Source of the DNA: an uncultured Pelagibacteraceae bacterium | Lineage (GTDB): Bacteria > Pseudomonadota > Alphaproteobacteria > Pelagibacterales > Pelagibacteraceae | Assembly (NCBI GenBank): GCA_902602655.1 | Contig: CACKRM010000004.1 | Location: forward strand, 1-54,401 | DNA: 54,401 nt | Reading direction: 5' to 3' | Part shown: piece by piece, positions 1 to 8,465 of the stretch | How positions within the stretch are numbered: the first letter of the stretch is position 1 | How the letters are laid out: every line of letters starts with the position of its first letter | Position numbers and translations under genes: made by a program | The notes under the pieces: model-generated | What the model saw: the letters and a program-made list of their open reading frames with translations, nothing else | The model's database searches: none | Told to the model about the DNA's origin: nothing

Positions 1-156
1 CGATCAAAAATATTTAAACAGTCAACTGTTGCTCAGACTCTTATAGCTAGAATTGATTGTACAATTTATAATTTAGGTGAAAAATATCTTATAAGCTGTA
101 ATAAATCTTATGAGGATTATTTTAAAGAAAGATTAATGGATTCAACTATTTATTAA
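1..156 (+). CDS. C-terminal part of an unidentified protein (cut by window start)
   Basis: An open frame runs from the first base of the window to a TAA at 154-156 and encodes 51 residues with no start codon in view, so the gene begins outside. The fragment is mixed polar/hydrophobic, ends in KERLMDSTIY and has two cysteines, with no motif I recognise. It converges on the next gene, whose stop lies only two bases away, a spacing typical of this compact genome. No function is proposed. Confidence 0.5.
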   Translation, partial: RSKIFKQSTVAQTLIARIDCTIYNLGEKYLISCNKSYEDYFKERLMDSTIY

Positions 157-158
157 TT

Positions 159-746
159 TTAAGATAGAGCTTTATTAAAGCCTGGTTCAAAATCAACTTG
201 GATGCTGTCTTTTTGTCCATCACATTTCCTTAAAAAATAATACAATTCTATTTTATCATCATTAGAGGGAACAGTGATTTCTGAAGTAAAGTGATTTTTT
301 TTATTTATACTTATTCTTTTTAATGAACTAAGATTGTTATTATTTTCATCAAAAGAATTATACATTAAATAAAATACTCTAACATTTTCAACCCCTAGCT
401 CTTTATCAACTAACCTAAATGCAGTTTCTAATTCCTCGACGAATTTATATTTATTGACCATTTCTTCATAGGTGAATAAATATTCAAAATCCCTTGATGG
501 ATTGTTTTTATAAAATACTTCATTATTACTTAAAAGAAATTCTGAAGTAGGTACCGCAGACAGTAAGCCGGCTTCTTCATCCATATCTTCTAAAGTTTCG
601 TGATAAGTATGTCCTGTTGAGGTCTGCACAGCAGCCTGAACAGGTTTACAAGAAAAAATTTTTTCTTCAGCGTTAAGATTATTGAAGGTAAGAGATGTAA
701 TAAAAACCCAATAAAGAACAAGAAAAACTATTAAAGAGATTCGCAT
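159..746 (-). CDS. Hypothetical secreted protein
   Basis: This gene encodes 195 residues. The N-terminus has a short basic start (MRIS), a hydrophobic stretch over residues 4-20 and a likely signal-peptidase site after LNA (about residue 26), so the protein is probably exported to the periplasm or envelope. The mature part is acidic and mostly soluble, with two cysteines (SCKP near the mature N-terminus and RKCDG near the end) that could form a disulfide. I do not recognise the family. It is convergent with the partial gene to its left and about 100 bases downstream of the ETF-ubiquinone oxidoreductase gene on the same strand. The gap at 747-845 shows nothing definite. Confidence 0.7.
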   Translation of the reverse strand: MRISLIVFLVLYWVFITSLTFNNLNAEEKIFSCKPVQAAVQTSTGHTYHETLEDMDEEAGLLSAVPTSEFLLSNNEVFYKNNPSRDFEYLFTYEEMVNKYKFVEELETAFRLVDKELGVENVRVFYLMYNSFDENNNNLSSLKRISINKKNHFTSEITVPSNDDKIELYYFLRKCDGQKDSIQVDFEPGFNKALS

Positions 747-845
747 AATAGAATAATTAAATAAATACTTGGCTTTATTAGGTTTGAAATATGTTCAAAA
801 ATTGATTTTAATATTTTTTTGAAACTGCTCTATTTTTATTTTTCA

Positions 846-2453
846 TTACATGTTTCCGTATTTGGGCCCACCGCCACCTTCTGGCGCGACCCAGGTTATA
901 TTTTGAGACGGTTCCTTTATATCGCATGTTTTGCAATGAATGCAGTTTTGGGAATTGATAACAAATTTTTCTTTTTGAATTTCGTATACACCTACAGGAC
1001 AATATCTTTGTGAGGGCTCATCAAACTCTTTTAATGTGTAATTTATGGGAAGGTTTTGATCCTTTAGTTTTAGATGCACAGGTTGATTTTCGGTATGATT
1101 GGTGCCGGTTAAATAAACTGAACTTGTTTTATCAAAAGTAAGCCGGCCATCTGGTTTTGGATATTCTATTTTAGGCATTACGCTTGCTGGTTTTAGAGCT
1201 TCGTGATCTGCGTGTTTATGCTGAAGTGTAAATGGCAGTTTTCCTTTAAATAAAATTTGATCAATACCAGTGAAAATAATTCCTAAAATCAAACCCCAGC
1301 TGAAGCTTGGTTTAACGTTTCTTGCTGCGTGAAGCTCTTTATACACCCAACTTTTCTTAAATAGTTCTTCATAATAAGATAGTTTTCTTTTATTTTTCAT
1401 GTGCTCTACGATAGTTTCAGCAGCAATCATTCCACTTTTCATTGCGGTATGTGTTCCTTTAATTTTTGGCATATTTAATGTACCAGCGTTACATCCAATT
1501 AATAATGCTCCGGGCATATACATTTTTGGTAAGCTTTGAAGGCCACCTTCGATCAAAGCTCTTGCACCGAAAGAAATTCTTTTTCCTCCTTCAAGCATTT
1601 TTCTAATTGCCTTATGAGTTTTAAATCTTTGAAACTCATCAAATGGTGACAAATATGGATTTTGATAATCAAGACCTATTACATATCCAATATAAATTTG
1701 TTTTTTTTCAGCGTGATAAATAAAGCTTCCGCCGTATGTTTTACTATCTAAAGGCCAGCCTGCAGTATGCATAACTAAACCCTCTTGATGTTGATCTTCA
1801 CTTACTTCCCAAATTTCTTTTAAACCAATCCCATATTGTTGCGGATTTTTACCTTCATCAAGATTAAATTTTTTAATTAATTCTTTTCCTAGATGTCCTC
1901 TACAACCTTCTGAAAAAACTGTAACTTTAGCATGCAATTCCATTCCTTCTTGGTACCCTTCTTTTTTATTTCCGTCTTTATCTAAACCCATATCTAGAGT
2001 CGCAACTCCTTTGATGGACCCATCCTCATTATAAAGAACTTCACTTGCTGGAAATCCTGGAAAAATTTCTACACCTAATTTTTCAGCTTGTTCAGCTAAC
2101 CAACGACAAAGGTTAGCAAGACTAACAATATAATTATTATGATTTTTTTGAACTGAAGGTAAAAGCCAAGTTGGCCAACTTAAAGATGATTTTTTTCCTA
2201 AAAATAAAAATTTTTCTTTTGAAACTTTTGTTTTAACAGGAGCTCCCAGCTCTCTCCAATTTGGAATTAATTCATCAAGAGCTCTGGTTTCTAAAACGTT
2301 TCCACTTAATATATGTGCTCCCACTTCTGATCCTTTTTCCAAAATACAAACATTTATTTTAGAATCGAGTTGTTTGAGTTTAATAGCCGTAGACAATCCT
2401 GCTGGTCCTGCACCAACAATAACCACATCATATTCCATTGCTTCTCTAGACAT
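846..2453 (-). CDS. etfD: Electron transfer flavoprotein-ubiquinone oxidoreductase (ETF-QO)
   Basis: ETF-QO takes electrons from reduced ETF and passes them to ubiquinone in the inner membrane. The 535 residues fit the bacterial family length. The N-terminus carries the FAD-binding Rossmann motif VVIVGAGPAGLS (about residues 10-21), and GLQSLPKMYMPGALLIGCNAG in the middle is typical of the FAD/quinone domain. The C-terminus holds the 4Fe-4S cluster cysteines: CPVGVYEI, then NCIHCKTCDIK, followed by the family ending WVAPEGGGGPKYGNM. It lies near etfA, etfB and an ETF-dependent type of dehydrogenase on the same strand, so the chain dehydrogenase to ETF to quinone is encoded together. A plus-strand island of small genes separates it from etfA. 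Identification is firm. Confidence 0.96.
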   Translation of the reverse strand: MSREAMEYDVVIVGAGPAGLSTAIKLKQLDSKINVCILEKGSEVGAHILSGNVLETRALDELIPNWRELGAPVKTKVSKEKFLFLGKKSSLSWPTWLLPSVQKNHNNYIVSLANLCRWLAEQAEKLGVEIFPGFPASEVLYNEDGSIKGVATLDMGLDKDGNKKEGYQEGMELHAKVTVFSEGCRGHLGKELIKKFNLDEGKNPQQYGIGLKEIWEVSEDQHQEGLVMHTAGWPLDSKTYGGSFIYHAEKKQIYIGYVIGLDYQNPYLSPFDEFQRFKTHKAIRKMLEGGKRISFGARALIEGGLQSLPKMYMPGALLIGCNAGTLNMPKIKGTHTAMKSGMIAAETIVEHMKNKRKLSYYEELFKKSWVYKELHAARNVKPSFSWGLILGIIFTGIDQILFKGKLPFTLQHKHADHEALKPASVMPKIEYPKPDGRLTFDKTSSVYLTGTNHTENQPVHLKLKDQNLPINYTLKEFDEPSQRYCPVGVYEIQKEKFVINSQNCIHCKTCDIKEPSQNITWVAPEGGGGPKYGNM

Positions 2454-2481
2454 GGGTTAAACTATATCATAAAATTTCGAA

Positions 2482-3060
2482 ATGAATCCAAAAAGAACAC
2501 CCTCTAAAAAAGAAGAGTGGTTAGATTTCAAAGTATTTTTATATGGTTATTTCACGATGGCTGAATTATCTATAGTATTTGTTAAATTACTTAAAGAATT
2601 TGAAAAAAAATTTAAATATGGCACAAACACTAGGCATCGTGCGTTGAAATTGCCTAACAGAAAAAGATGTTGGGCAATGTTTAATGTTGATGCAGAGAAC
2701 AAAATGATAACCGAAGAGTATGTGGATATTAAAATTACAGAAGTAAAAAAAACTATAAAACTATGTGTAAATACTGATATTTATTGGGAAACGAAAAAGA
2801 ATATATTCAAAAATATAATCAAATTAGATTTTAAAGACAAAACTGCTATGAGCGAAGAAGTTAATGAATACAATAGATCTATAACTTCTTATGTAAGAAA
2901 AGATAAATATAATAATTTAGATTTTTATTTTAATAACAAATATTATAGTAAAACCATAAATTCTTTCAATTCACAATTTAACAGAAATCTTACCAAAGAA
3001 GGAATGCTAGAGATAATGAATCTTCCAGGAATGTGGGAATTCTTTCAAGAAGTAAGGTAA
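2482..3060 (+). CDS. Hypothetical protein, 192 residues
   Basis: Divergent from the ETF-QO gene with only 28 bases between the two starts, so any promoters must overlap. The product is basic and soluble, rich in Lys, Asn and Tyr, with no membrane segment or signal peptide. It has aromatic-rich patches (WLDFKVFLYGYFTMAELS near residue 13) and a Trp-rich C-terminus (PGMWEFFQEV). I recognise no family. It is the first of six plus-strand genes that interrupt an otherwise minus-strand electron-transfer cluster, which suggests an inserted accessory segment. Base use is as AT-rich as the surroundings, so composition does not mark it as foreign. Confidence 0.6.
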   Translation: MNPKRTPSKKEEWLDFKVFLYGYFTMAELSIVFVKLLKEFEKKFKYGTNTRHRALKLPNRKRCWAMFNVDAENKMITEEYVDIKITEVKKTIKLCVNTDIYWETKKNIFKNIIKLDFKDKTAMSEEVNEYNRSITSYVRKDKYNNLDFYFNNKYYSKTINSFNSQFNRNLTKEGMLEIMNLPGMWEFFQEVR

Positions 3061-3068
3061 GTTAAAAA

Positions 3069-3128
3069 TTTGTTCTTCAAAGAACAAAAAAAAGAAAAAA
3101 ACATTCTTTAAAGAACATCTTCAAAGTT
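3069..3128. promoter_or_regulatory. Two (possibly three) repeated palindromes, candidate operator
   Basis: TTCTTCAAAGAACA at 3073-3086 lies inside a longer inverted repeat (3069-3088), and TTCTTTAAAGAACA at 3104-3117 contains a perfect 12-bp palindrome (3104-3115). Their centres are 31 bp apart, about three helical turns, so both face the same side of the DNA. A partial third copy, TCTTCAAAG, is at 3118-3126. They lie in the 134-base gap before a gene for an Arc-like ribbon-helix-helix protein, which suggests autoregulation. Either palindrome could instead act as a weak hairpin terminator for the upstream gene, although no run of T follows them on the plus strand. Confidence 0.5.
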
Positions 3129-3194
3129 TAAATATCCTCTCGTAGTCTCTATATCTCCACTTAAGCGCATAAAACTTAGAAGGAGAAGTTAGAA

Positions 3195-3371
3195 ATGAAA
3201 AAGAAAAAAAAAGTAGAAAAGAACCTACAATTAAGAGTTCTGGAGCAAGTTACAGACAAAGCTATAAAACAAGTCGAACTTGAGTCTAGAAACAACTCAA
3301 GAAATTACATAGCTGAATGGTTCAGATATGTAGAATTAGCGTCTAAACATTTACATAAATACTTAAACTAA
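3195..3371 (+). CDS. Arc-like ribbon-helix-helix protein (putative DNA-binding regulator)
   Basis: A 58-residue basic protein starting at an ATG with AGGAG at 3181-3185, nine bases upstream. After a lysine-rich start comes a strand-like segment LQLRV, a helix (about residues 16-30), a turn SRNNS and a second helix NYIAEWFRYVELAS. This layout matches Arc-family repressors, where FNLRW is followed by two helices around GRSVNSEI. Such proteins bind DNA as dimers through the strand. The paired palindromes just upstream are natural candidate sites. Its stop overlaps an ATG for the next reading frame, and the following genes are tightly coupled, so it probably heads a five-gene operon. The family call is from pattern only. 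Confidence 0.62.
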   Translation: MKKKKKVEKNLQLRVLEQVTDKAIKQVELESRNNSRNYIAEWFRYVELASKHLHKYLN

Positions 3372-3388
3372 TGAAAGGAGGTAAACTA

Positions 3389-3568
3389 ATGCTTATACAA
3401 TCTGATAAAAATAATGAAACAGAAAGCAAAAAACCAATAAGAATAACTCACTGTTTTAATTGTAAGAAAAACATTAATTCTCAGCAATGGGATGAATGTG
3501 ACTCTTGCAAAGGAATAGTTTGTAGTTGCGGATCGTGCTTTTGCAGTTGGGAGAATTATGGATCTTGA
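3389..3568 (+). CDS. Small cysteine-rich (zinc-ribbon-like) protein
   Basis: About 59 residues. I choose the ATG at 3389 over the in-frame ATG at 3371, because AAAGGAGGT (3374-3382), a near-perfect Shine-Dalgarno, lies between them and is correctly spaced for 3389. The protein has two CxxC knuckles (CFNC and CDSC) followed by a dense cluster CSCGSCFC, eight cysteines in all, suggesting one or two zinc sites or another metal cluster. Such proteins often pair with nucleic acids or other proteins, but no function can be assigned. Its end overlaps the next gene by 11 bases. Confidence 0.6.
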   Translation: MLIQSDKNNETESKKPIRITHCFNCKKNINSQQWDECDSCKGIVCSCGSCFCSWENYGS

Positions 3569-3788
3569 AGATTTTAATCCTTACAGCAAAATTAAAAGAA
3601 TGATTAGAAAAGAAGCAATTAAGAGTGTCGAAGAACAAATTGCCTATCAACAGAAAATGGTTTCTGACTATTCTGTAGATGAATTGAGAAAATTTATACT
3701 ATCTGAAGAAAAGAAGATTTTACATGGAACTGGTTGGAAAGGAGCTATCGTAGCTGTTGGAGCTATGTTTGGAATAGCTAATTTTTAG
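3558..3788 (+). CDS. Hypothetical protein with glycine-rich hydrophobic tail, 76 residues
   Basis: The first 55 residues are charged and predicted helical (for example EEQIAYQQKMVSDYSVDELR). The last 18, GWKGAIVAVGAMFGIANF, are hydrophobic and glycine-rich and could enter a membrane. It overlaps the cysteine-rich gene by 11 bases and shares one base with the next start, so it is translated as part of the same small-gene operon. The tail superficially resembles those of small membrane-active peptides, but there is no leader or export motif to support that. No family is recognised. Confidence 0.5.
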   Translation: MDLEDFNPYSKIKRMIRKEAIKSVEEQIAYQQKMVSDYSVDELRKFILSEEKKILHGTGWKGAIVAVGAMFGIANF

Positions 3789-4156
3789 TGATTAAATTTT
3801 TTGTAAAACAATTTTTGTATGGAAGGATCTTTCTTTGGTTTCAATCAAACTTGAGCAGCATATTCTTTGTAATAGTTTTAATATCTTTAACGTTTTATTC
3901 TCACAATGAATATTTGAATTATTTACAGTTTAAGCAAAAGACCGAAGGAGATTATATTGGACTATCTTTTGTTATCAAAAATTTATTTATTCTCTTAATA
4001 ACATTGTTTTATTTTTATTTTTATTTTCTTTTGAAAAAAACTGACAAATCTTTACATAAATCTGAAAAAAAGATTAAAGAATATAATGAAGTAAACCGTG
4101 TAGTGTCTTTGGATTATTTTCTTAGTGACGAAGAAATTAATAAGAAAAATAAATGA
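3788..4156 (+). CDS. Small membrane protein, two predicted transmembrane segments
   Basis: The start is a GTG whose first base is the last base of the preceding TAG stop, indicating coupled translation. The 122-residue product has two hydrophobic segments, about residues 20-35 (IFFVIVLISLTFY) and 55-78 (LFILLITLFYFYFYFLL), with a charged C-terminal tail of about 40 residues (KSEKKIKEYNEVNRV) likely in the cytoplasm. No conserved motif is recognised. It overlaps the next tiny gene by ATGA. Confidence 0.5.
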   Translation: MIKFFVKQFLYGRIFLWFQSNLSSIFFVIVLISLTFYSHNEYLNYLQFKQKTEGDYIGLSFVIKNLFILLITLFYFYFYFLLKKTDKSLHKSEKKIKEYNEVNRVVSLDYFLSDEEINKKNK

Positions 4157-4218
4157 TAGAAACTATAATAGTGATCGAAGTAACAGCTTTGTTAGTTACG
4201 TTGTATTTACTAAACTAA
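4153..4218 (+). CDS. Putative 21-residue hydrophobic microprotein
   Basis: An ATG at 4153 overlaps the preceding TGA stop (ATGA) and opens a 21-codon frame ending at TAA 4216-4218, directly against the etfA stop on the other strand. The peptide, beginning MIETIIVIEV and ending LVTLYLLN, is almost entirely hydrophobic and long enough for a single membrane span. Evidence for a real gene is the coupled overlap, the exact use of the available space and the membrane-like composition. At this length a chance frame is still possible. Confidence 0.35.
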   Translation: MIETIIVIEVTALLVTLYLLN

Positions 4219-5172
4219 TTATTTTTGGATAGTATTGAGTTTGTTTAACTCAGACAAGAATTCTGGAAGAGCTTTGAATAAATCTGCCTCTAAACCATAA
4301 TCTGCGATGCTAAAAATTGGAGCTTCTCCATCTTTATTGATTGCGACAATAATTTTACTCTCTTTCATGCCTGCTAGGTGTTGGATCGCTCCTGAAATAC
4401 CTACTGCAATATATAAATCCGGAACAACCACTTTTCCTGTTTGACCTACTTGATGATCATTGCTTATATAACCGGCATCAACTGCTGCTCGTGAGGCGCC
4501 AACTGCTGCATTCAGCTTATCCGCAATGTCAGTAATGAGTTTAAAATTTTCTCCACTTTCCAAACCTCTTCCACCAGATATAACAACTCTTGCGGTACCA
4601 AGTTCTGGTCTTTCTGATTTTGTTTCTTCTCGTTTAATAAATTTCGAAAAATTGGGAATGTCAACTGCTTCTACTTTTTCAACTTGAGCAGAGCCTCCTG
4701 TTTTAGGAGCTGGTTCAAACGATGTTGGTCTTATTGTAACACATCTTTTTTTATCATTACTTTTGACAGTTGCAAAAGCATTTCCTGCATAAATAGGTCT
4801 CACAAAAGTATCTGGTGAATTTACTTTAATCACATCACTTACTTGAGAAGAGTCTAGTGCCGCTGCAACTCTAGGCATAAAATTTTTTCCAAAGGTATTT
4901 GCCGAGGCGACAATATGATCATATTTATCAGCATTCTTTGTTACTAAAGGAGCTAAATTTTCTGGTAAATAATTTTGATAATTAGGAGAGTCGCAGTGCA
5001 AAACTTTTTTTACTAAAGGGATTGCTGCAACTTCTTTAGCCACATTTTCAGAGCCGCTACCGGCCACTAAAACATGTACCTCAGCATCAATTTTAGATGC
5101 TGCGGTAATTGCGTTAAGAGTAAATGGCTTAAGATTTTTATTATTATGCTCTGCTATTAATAATACTGACAT
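4219..5172 (-). CDS. etfA: Electron transfer flavoprotein subunit alpha
   Basis: The alpha subunit of ETF binds FAD and hands electrons from soluble flavin dehydrogenases to ETF-QO. The 317 residues match the family length. The C-terminal FAD domain is clear: [13 protein letters not shown] (about residues 194-206), [22 protein letters not shown] (about 228-249), [17 protein letters not shown] (about 255-271) and [16 protein letters not shown] near the end. The start codon shares one base with the etfB stop, so the two subunits are translationally coupled. Its own stop abuts the small-gene island on the opposite strand. Confidence 0.98.
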   Translation of the reverse strand: MSVLLIAEHNNKNLKPFTLNAITAASKIDAEVHVLVAGSGSENVAKEVAAIPLVKKVLHCDSPNYQNYLPENLAPLVTKNADKYDHIVASANTFGKNFMPRVAAALDSSQVSDVIKVNSPDTFVRPIYAGNAFATVKSNDKKRCVTIRPTSFEPAPKTGGSAQVEKVEAVDIPNFSKFIKREETKSERPELGTARVVISGGRGLESGENFKLITDIADKLNAAVGASRAAVDAGYISNDHQVGQTGKVVVPDLYIAVGISGAIQHLAGMKESKIIVAINKDGEAPIFSIADYGLEADLFKALPEFLSELNKLNTIQK

Positions 5173-5921
5173 TAAATTACTTTTGCCTCATTTTTAAGTT
5201 TACTTATTAACTCAGCTACATTTGAAACCTTGATTCCTGCTTTTCTTTTTGGTGGTTCCTCTACTTTTAATTGTTGAACTCGATTAGCAATATCTACACC
5301 TAAATCTTTAGCAACCATTTGATCAATTGGCTTCTTTTTGGCTTTCATAATATTTGGAAGAGAAGCATAACGGGGTTCGTTAAGTCTTAGGTCGCATGTA
5401 ACAACAGCGGGTAAATTTACTTCTATAGTTTCCAACCCTTCGTCTATTTCTCTTACAATCTCCATGCTTTTATCTTTTAAAACGACTTTTGATGAAAATG
5501 TTGCTTGAGGCCAATTTAACATTGCTGCTAACATTTGACCTGTTTGATTACAATCATCATCGATAGCTTGTTTTCCTACAAAGACCATGTCGGGTTTTTC
5601 TTTTTCTACAACTTTTTTTAAAATTTTTGCAATTCCTAAGGGTTCTATATAACTGTCGGCTTTAACATGAATTCCTCTGTCTGCTCCAACTGCTAAAGCT
5701 TTTCGAACAGTTTCTTGTGCTTTTTCTTCTCCAATTGTAACTGCAACAACTTCTTTTACTTTTCCTGACTCTTTAAGTTTTACAGACTCTTCAACAGCAT
5801 TATCATCTGGTGGGTTAGTTGACATTTTAACATTATCAGTATGAACACCTGATCCATCCTCTTTAACTCTAATTTGAACGTTGTAATCAATAACTCTTTT
5901 AACAGCGACTAATATTTTCAT
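5172..5921 (-). CDS. etfB: Electron transfer flavoprotein subunit beta
   Basis: The beta subunit binds AMP and forms the heterodimer with EtfA. The 249 residues are the usual length. Family hallmarks are [14 protein letters not shown] at the N-terminus, [16 protein letters not shown] (about residues 36-51), [20 protein letters not shown] (about 113-132) and the recognition-loop region [25 protein letters not shown] (about 174-198), which in known ETFs docks onto partner dehydrogenases. It sits immediately downstream of the dehydrogenase gene with no gap and overlaps etfA by one base, so the three form one operon. Confidence 0.98.
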   Translation of the reverse strand: MKILVAVKRVIDYNVQIRVKEDGSGVHTDNVKMSTNPPDDNAVEESVKLKESGKVKEVVAVTIGEEKAQETVRKALAVGADRGIHVKADSYIEPLGIAKILKKVVEKEKPDMVFVGKQAIDDDCNQTGQMLAAMLNWPQATFSSKVVLKDKSMEIVREIDEGLETIEVNLPAVVTCDLRLNEPRYASLPNIMKAKKKPIDQMVAKDLGVDIANRVQQLKVEEPPKRKAGIKVSNVAELISKLKNEAKVI

Positions 5922-8354
5922 TTAAGCTCTTAGCAATTTATTTTCAGAGTCGTATGGTGAGTCTTCAATAATGGAAACTTCATGCATTTTACCTAATATA
6001 TCTATTTTAAGTTTTTGTCCAACCTTAGCGTATTCTGGTTTAACCATACCTAAAGCAATAGATTTTTTTAATCTAAAACCATAATCTCCTCCAGTTGCTC
6101 TACCAATAACAGAACCATTTTCATATATTGGATTGTTTCCAAGAACATCTGCGTCTGAAACCCCATGAATCTCCATAGTAACTAACTTATTTGAAAATCC
6201 CTTTGCTCTCCATTTATCTAATGCCGCACGACCAATAAAATCTCCTTTATTTGGATGAATAAACCTATCTAAGCCTGACTCATAAGGAGCATATTCAATA
6301 GAAAGCTCTGTTCCTACTAGCTTATAAGATTTTTCTACTCTAAGACTATTCATTGCTCTAATACCATAAGGCTTTAAATTAAATTCTTTTCCAGCTTCCA
6401 TAAGTTTATCAAATATGTGATTTTGATACTCAATAGGATGGTGTAGCTCCCAACCGAGTTCTCCTACGAAATTTACTCTCATAGCATTACACGGAGCTAG
6501 ACCAATGTTTATATTTTGAGCGCTTAGCCATTTAAATTTTTCATTTGAAAAATCTGATCTAGAAACTTTTTGCATTAACTGTCTTGCTTTTGGTCCTGAA
6601 ACAACAAGCACTCCCATGCTATTAGTTAAGTTTTCATACTGAACTGATCCATCTTTTGGCATCCATTTATTGATCCAATCATGATCTAATCTTTGAAAAG
6701 CTCCAGCTGATACTAAATAAAAACTATTTTGAGCTTCTCTCATTATAGTAAATTCAGAATGAACCCCTCCCTTTGTATTTAGTGCATGACAAAGATTTAT
6801 ACGTCCAATTTTTTTAGGAAGTTTATTTGCTACTAGTCTGTCTAAAAATTCTTCTGCTCCAGGACCTTTAATTCTACATTTCCCAAATGCTGTCATGTCT
6901 AACAGCCCAACATTTTCTTTCACATTTTTACATTCTTTTTCTACGCTTTTGAACCATTTCGATCTTCGGAATGACCAATCGTCTTCTTGTTTTTCCCCAT
7001 CAGTTGCAAAAAAATTTGCTCTCTCCCAGCCAAATTTGGCTCCAAATACTGCTCCTAATTTTTTTAAACGATCGTAGCATGGCGCTTGTCTTAATGGTCG
7101 ACCAGCTTCTCTTTCTTCGTCTGGGTAGTGAACCGTGAATACATTTGCATATGCTTCTTCATTTTTTTCCATTAAATAAGATTTTGTTACGTATGATCCA
7201 TATCTTCTAGGTTCAACGCCCAACATATCTATTGTTGGCTCTCCATCAATTATCCATTCAGCTAATTGCCAGCCCGCACCTCCGGCTGCAGTGATTCCGA
7301 AGCTATGTCCTTCGTTAATCCAAAAATTTTTAAGGCCCCAGGCTGGTCCTACTATTGGATTGCCGTCTGGCGTATAACAGATAGCGCCATTATAAACTTT
7401 TTTAACTCCCACCTCTGCAAATGCTGGTACTCTTTTGATCGCACCTTCTATGTGAGGTGCTAATCTATCTAAATCTTCTTGAAATAATTCGTACTCACTA
7501 TCTTTTGAAGGTCCATTGACATAACAACATGGAGCACCTTTCTCATAAGGACCCAAAAGAAACCCTCCAGCTTCTTCTCTTAAATACCATGAATTATCAC
7601 TGTCTCTAAGTACTCCCATCTCTGGTTTACCTTCTTTTTTTCTTTTTTGAATTTCTGGATGTGGTTCAGTTACAATGAATTGGTGTTCAACTGGGATAGC
7701 AGGAACGTCTAAACCAACCATCTTGCCAGTTTGTCTCGCAAAGTTTCCACTACAAGAAACAACATGCTCACAAGAAATAGCTCCTTTATCCGTTTCTACT
7801 GTCCACCCGTCTTTTGTTTGTTTGATGCCAACAACAGTAGTATTTCTATAAATTTCTGCGCCACGATTTCGTGCACCTGTTGCAAGCGCTTGAGTAAGAT
7901 CTGCTGGTTGAATATAACCATCCTCCGGGTGTTGTATAGCTCCAACTAATCCTTTAATGTTGCATAAAGGCCAAATTTCTTTCACTTGTTCTGGAGTTAA
8001 AAATTTTACATTTACTCCAATGGTTTTGGCTACTCCGGCGTACTGGTGATACTCATCCATACGATCTTTTGTTTGAGCTAAACGAATATTTGAAACAACA
8101 CTAAAACCCACTTTCTTTCCAGTTTCTTTTTCTAAAGATTTGTATAATTGAACCGCATATCTATGAAGTTGACCAACAGAATAACTCATATTAAATAGAG
8201 GTAATAAACCTGCAGCATGCCAAGTTGATCCCGAAGTTAATTCTTTTCTCTCTACCAACACAACGTCGGACCAACCTTTTTTAGCCAGATGGTATAAGGT
8301 GCTTACACCAACTGCTCCTCCACCGATAACTACAACTTTTGATTTAGATTTCAT
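5922..8354 (-). CDS. Dimethylglycine/sarcosine dehydrogenase-like FAD enzyme (DAO plus GcvT domains)
   Basis: An 810-residue two-part enzyme. The N-terminal half is a D-amino-acid-oxidase-type FAD domain with VVVIGGGAVGVSTLYHLAKK (about residues 7-26) and GSTWHAAGL, whose His46 matches the histidine that covalently binds FAD in dimethylglycine dehydrogenase. The C-terminal half is an aminomethyltransferase-like (GcvT) folate domain with GVLVVSGPKARQLMQ, NFVGELGWELHHP and GLDRFIHPNKGDFIGRAAL. The family oxidatively demethylates dimethylglycine or sarcosine, passing the one-carbon unit to tetrahydrofolate and electrons to ETF. It is immediately followed by etfB and etfA, which supports ETF as acceptor. 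Substrate (dimethylglycine, sarcosine or a related N-methyl amine) cannot be fixed from sequence. Confidence 0.9.
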   Translation of the reverse strand: MKSKSKVVVIGGGAVGVSTLYHLAKKGWSDVVLVERKELTSGSTWHAAGLLPLFNMSYSVGQLHRYAVQLYKSLEKETGKKVGFSVVSNIRLAQTKDRMDEYHQYAGVAKTIGVNVKFLTPEQVKEIWPLCNIKGLVGAIQHPEDGYIQPADLTQALATGARNRGAEIYRNTTVVGIKQTKDGWTVETDKGAISCEHVVSCSGNFARQTGKMVGLDVPAIPVEHQFIVTEPHPEIQKRKKEGKPEMGVLRDSDNSWYLREEAGGFLLGPYEKGAPCCYVNGPSKDSEYELFQEDLDRLAPHIEGAIKRVPAFAEVGVKKVYNGAICYTPDGNPIVGPAWGLKNFWINEGHSFGITAAGGAGWQLAEWIIDGEPTIDMLGVEPRRYGSYVTKSYLMEKNEEAYANVFTVHYPDEEREAGRPLRQAPCYDRLKKLGAVFGAKFGWERANFFATDGEKQEDDWSFRRSKWFKSVEKECKNVKENVGLLDMTAFGKCRIKGPGAEEFLDRLVANKLPKKIGRINLCHALNTKGGVHSEFTIMREAQNSFYLVSAGAFQRLDHDWINKWMPKDGSVQYENLTNSMGVLVVSGPKARQLMQKVSRSDFSNEKFKWLSAQNINIGLAPCNAMRVNFVGELGWELHHPIEYQNHIFDKLMEAGKEFNLKPYGIRAMNSLRVEKSYKLVGTELSIEYAPYESGLDRFIHPNKGDFIGRAALDKWRAKGFSNKLVTMEIHGVSDADVLGNNPIYENGSVIGRATGGDYGFRLKKSIALGMVKPEYAKVGQKLKIDILGKMHEVSIIEDSPYDSENKLLRA

Positions 8355-8465
8355 TAATTTCTATAGATTAATTTCTAATTATAAGAATATGATACGTCAA
8401 GTTAGTTTTGTATGGTTTGTAATTTAATCCTTTTAAGTCGCAAGTATATAGAATAAGGATAATGG

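Noticed and set aside
808-1013. Open frames on both strands over the end of the ETF-QO gene
   Set aside because: They overlap the conserved iron-sulfur C-terminus in other frames and resemble no protein; they are shadows.
3069-3088. The first palindrome as a rho-independent terminator of the 192-residue gene
   Set aside because: The stem is AT-rich with a tiny loop, and on the plus strand it is followed by A-runs rather than T-runs; its near-copy 31 bases on fits an operator better.
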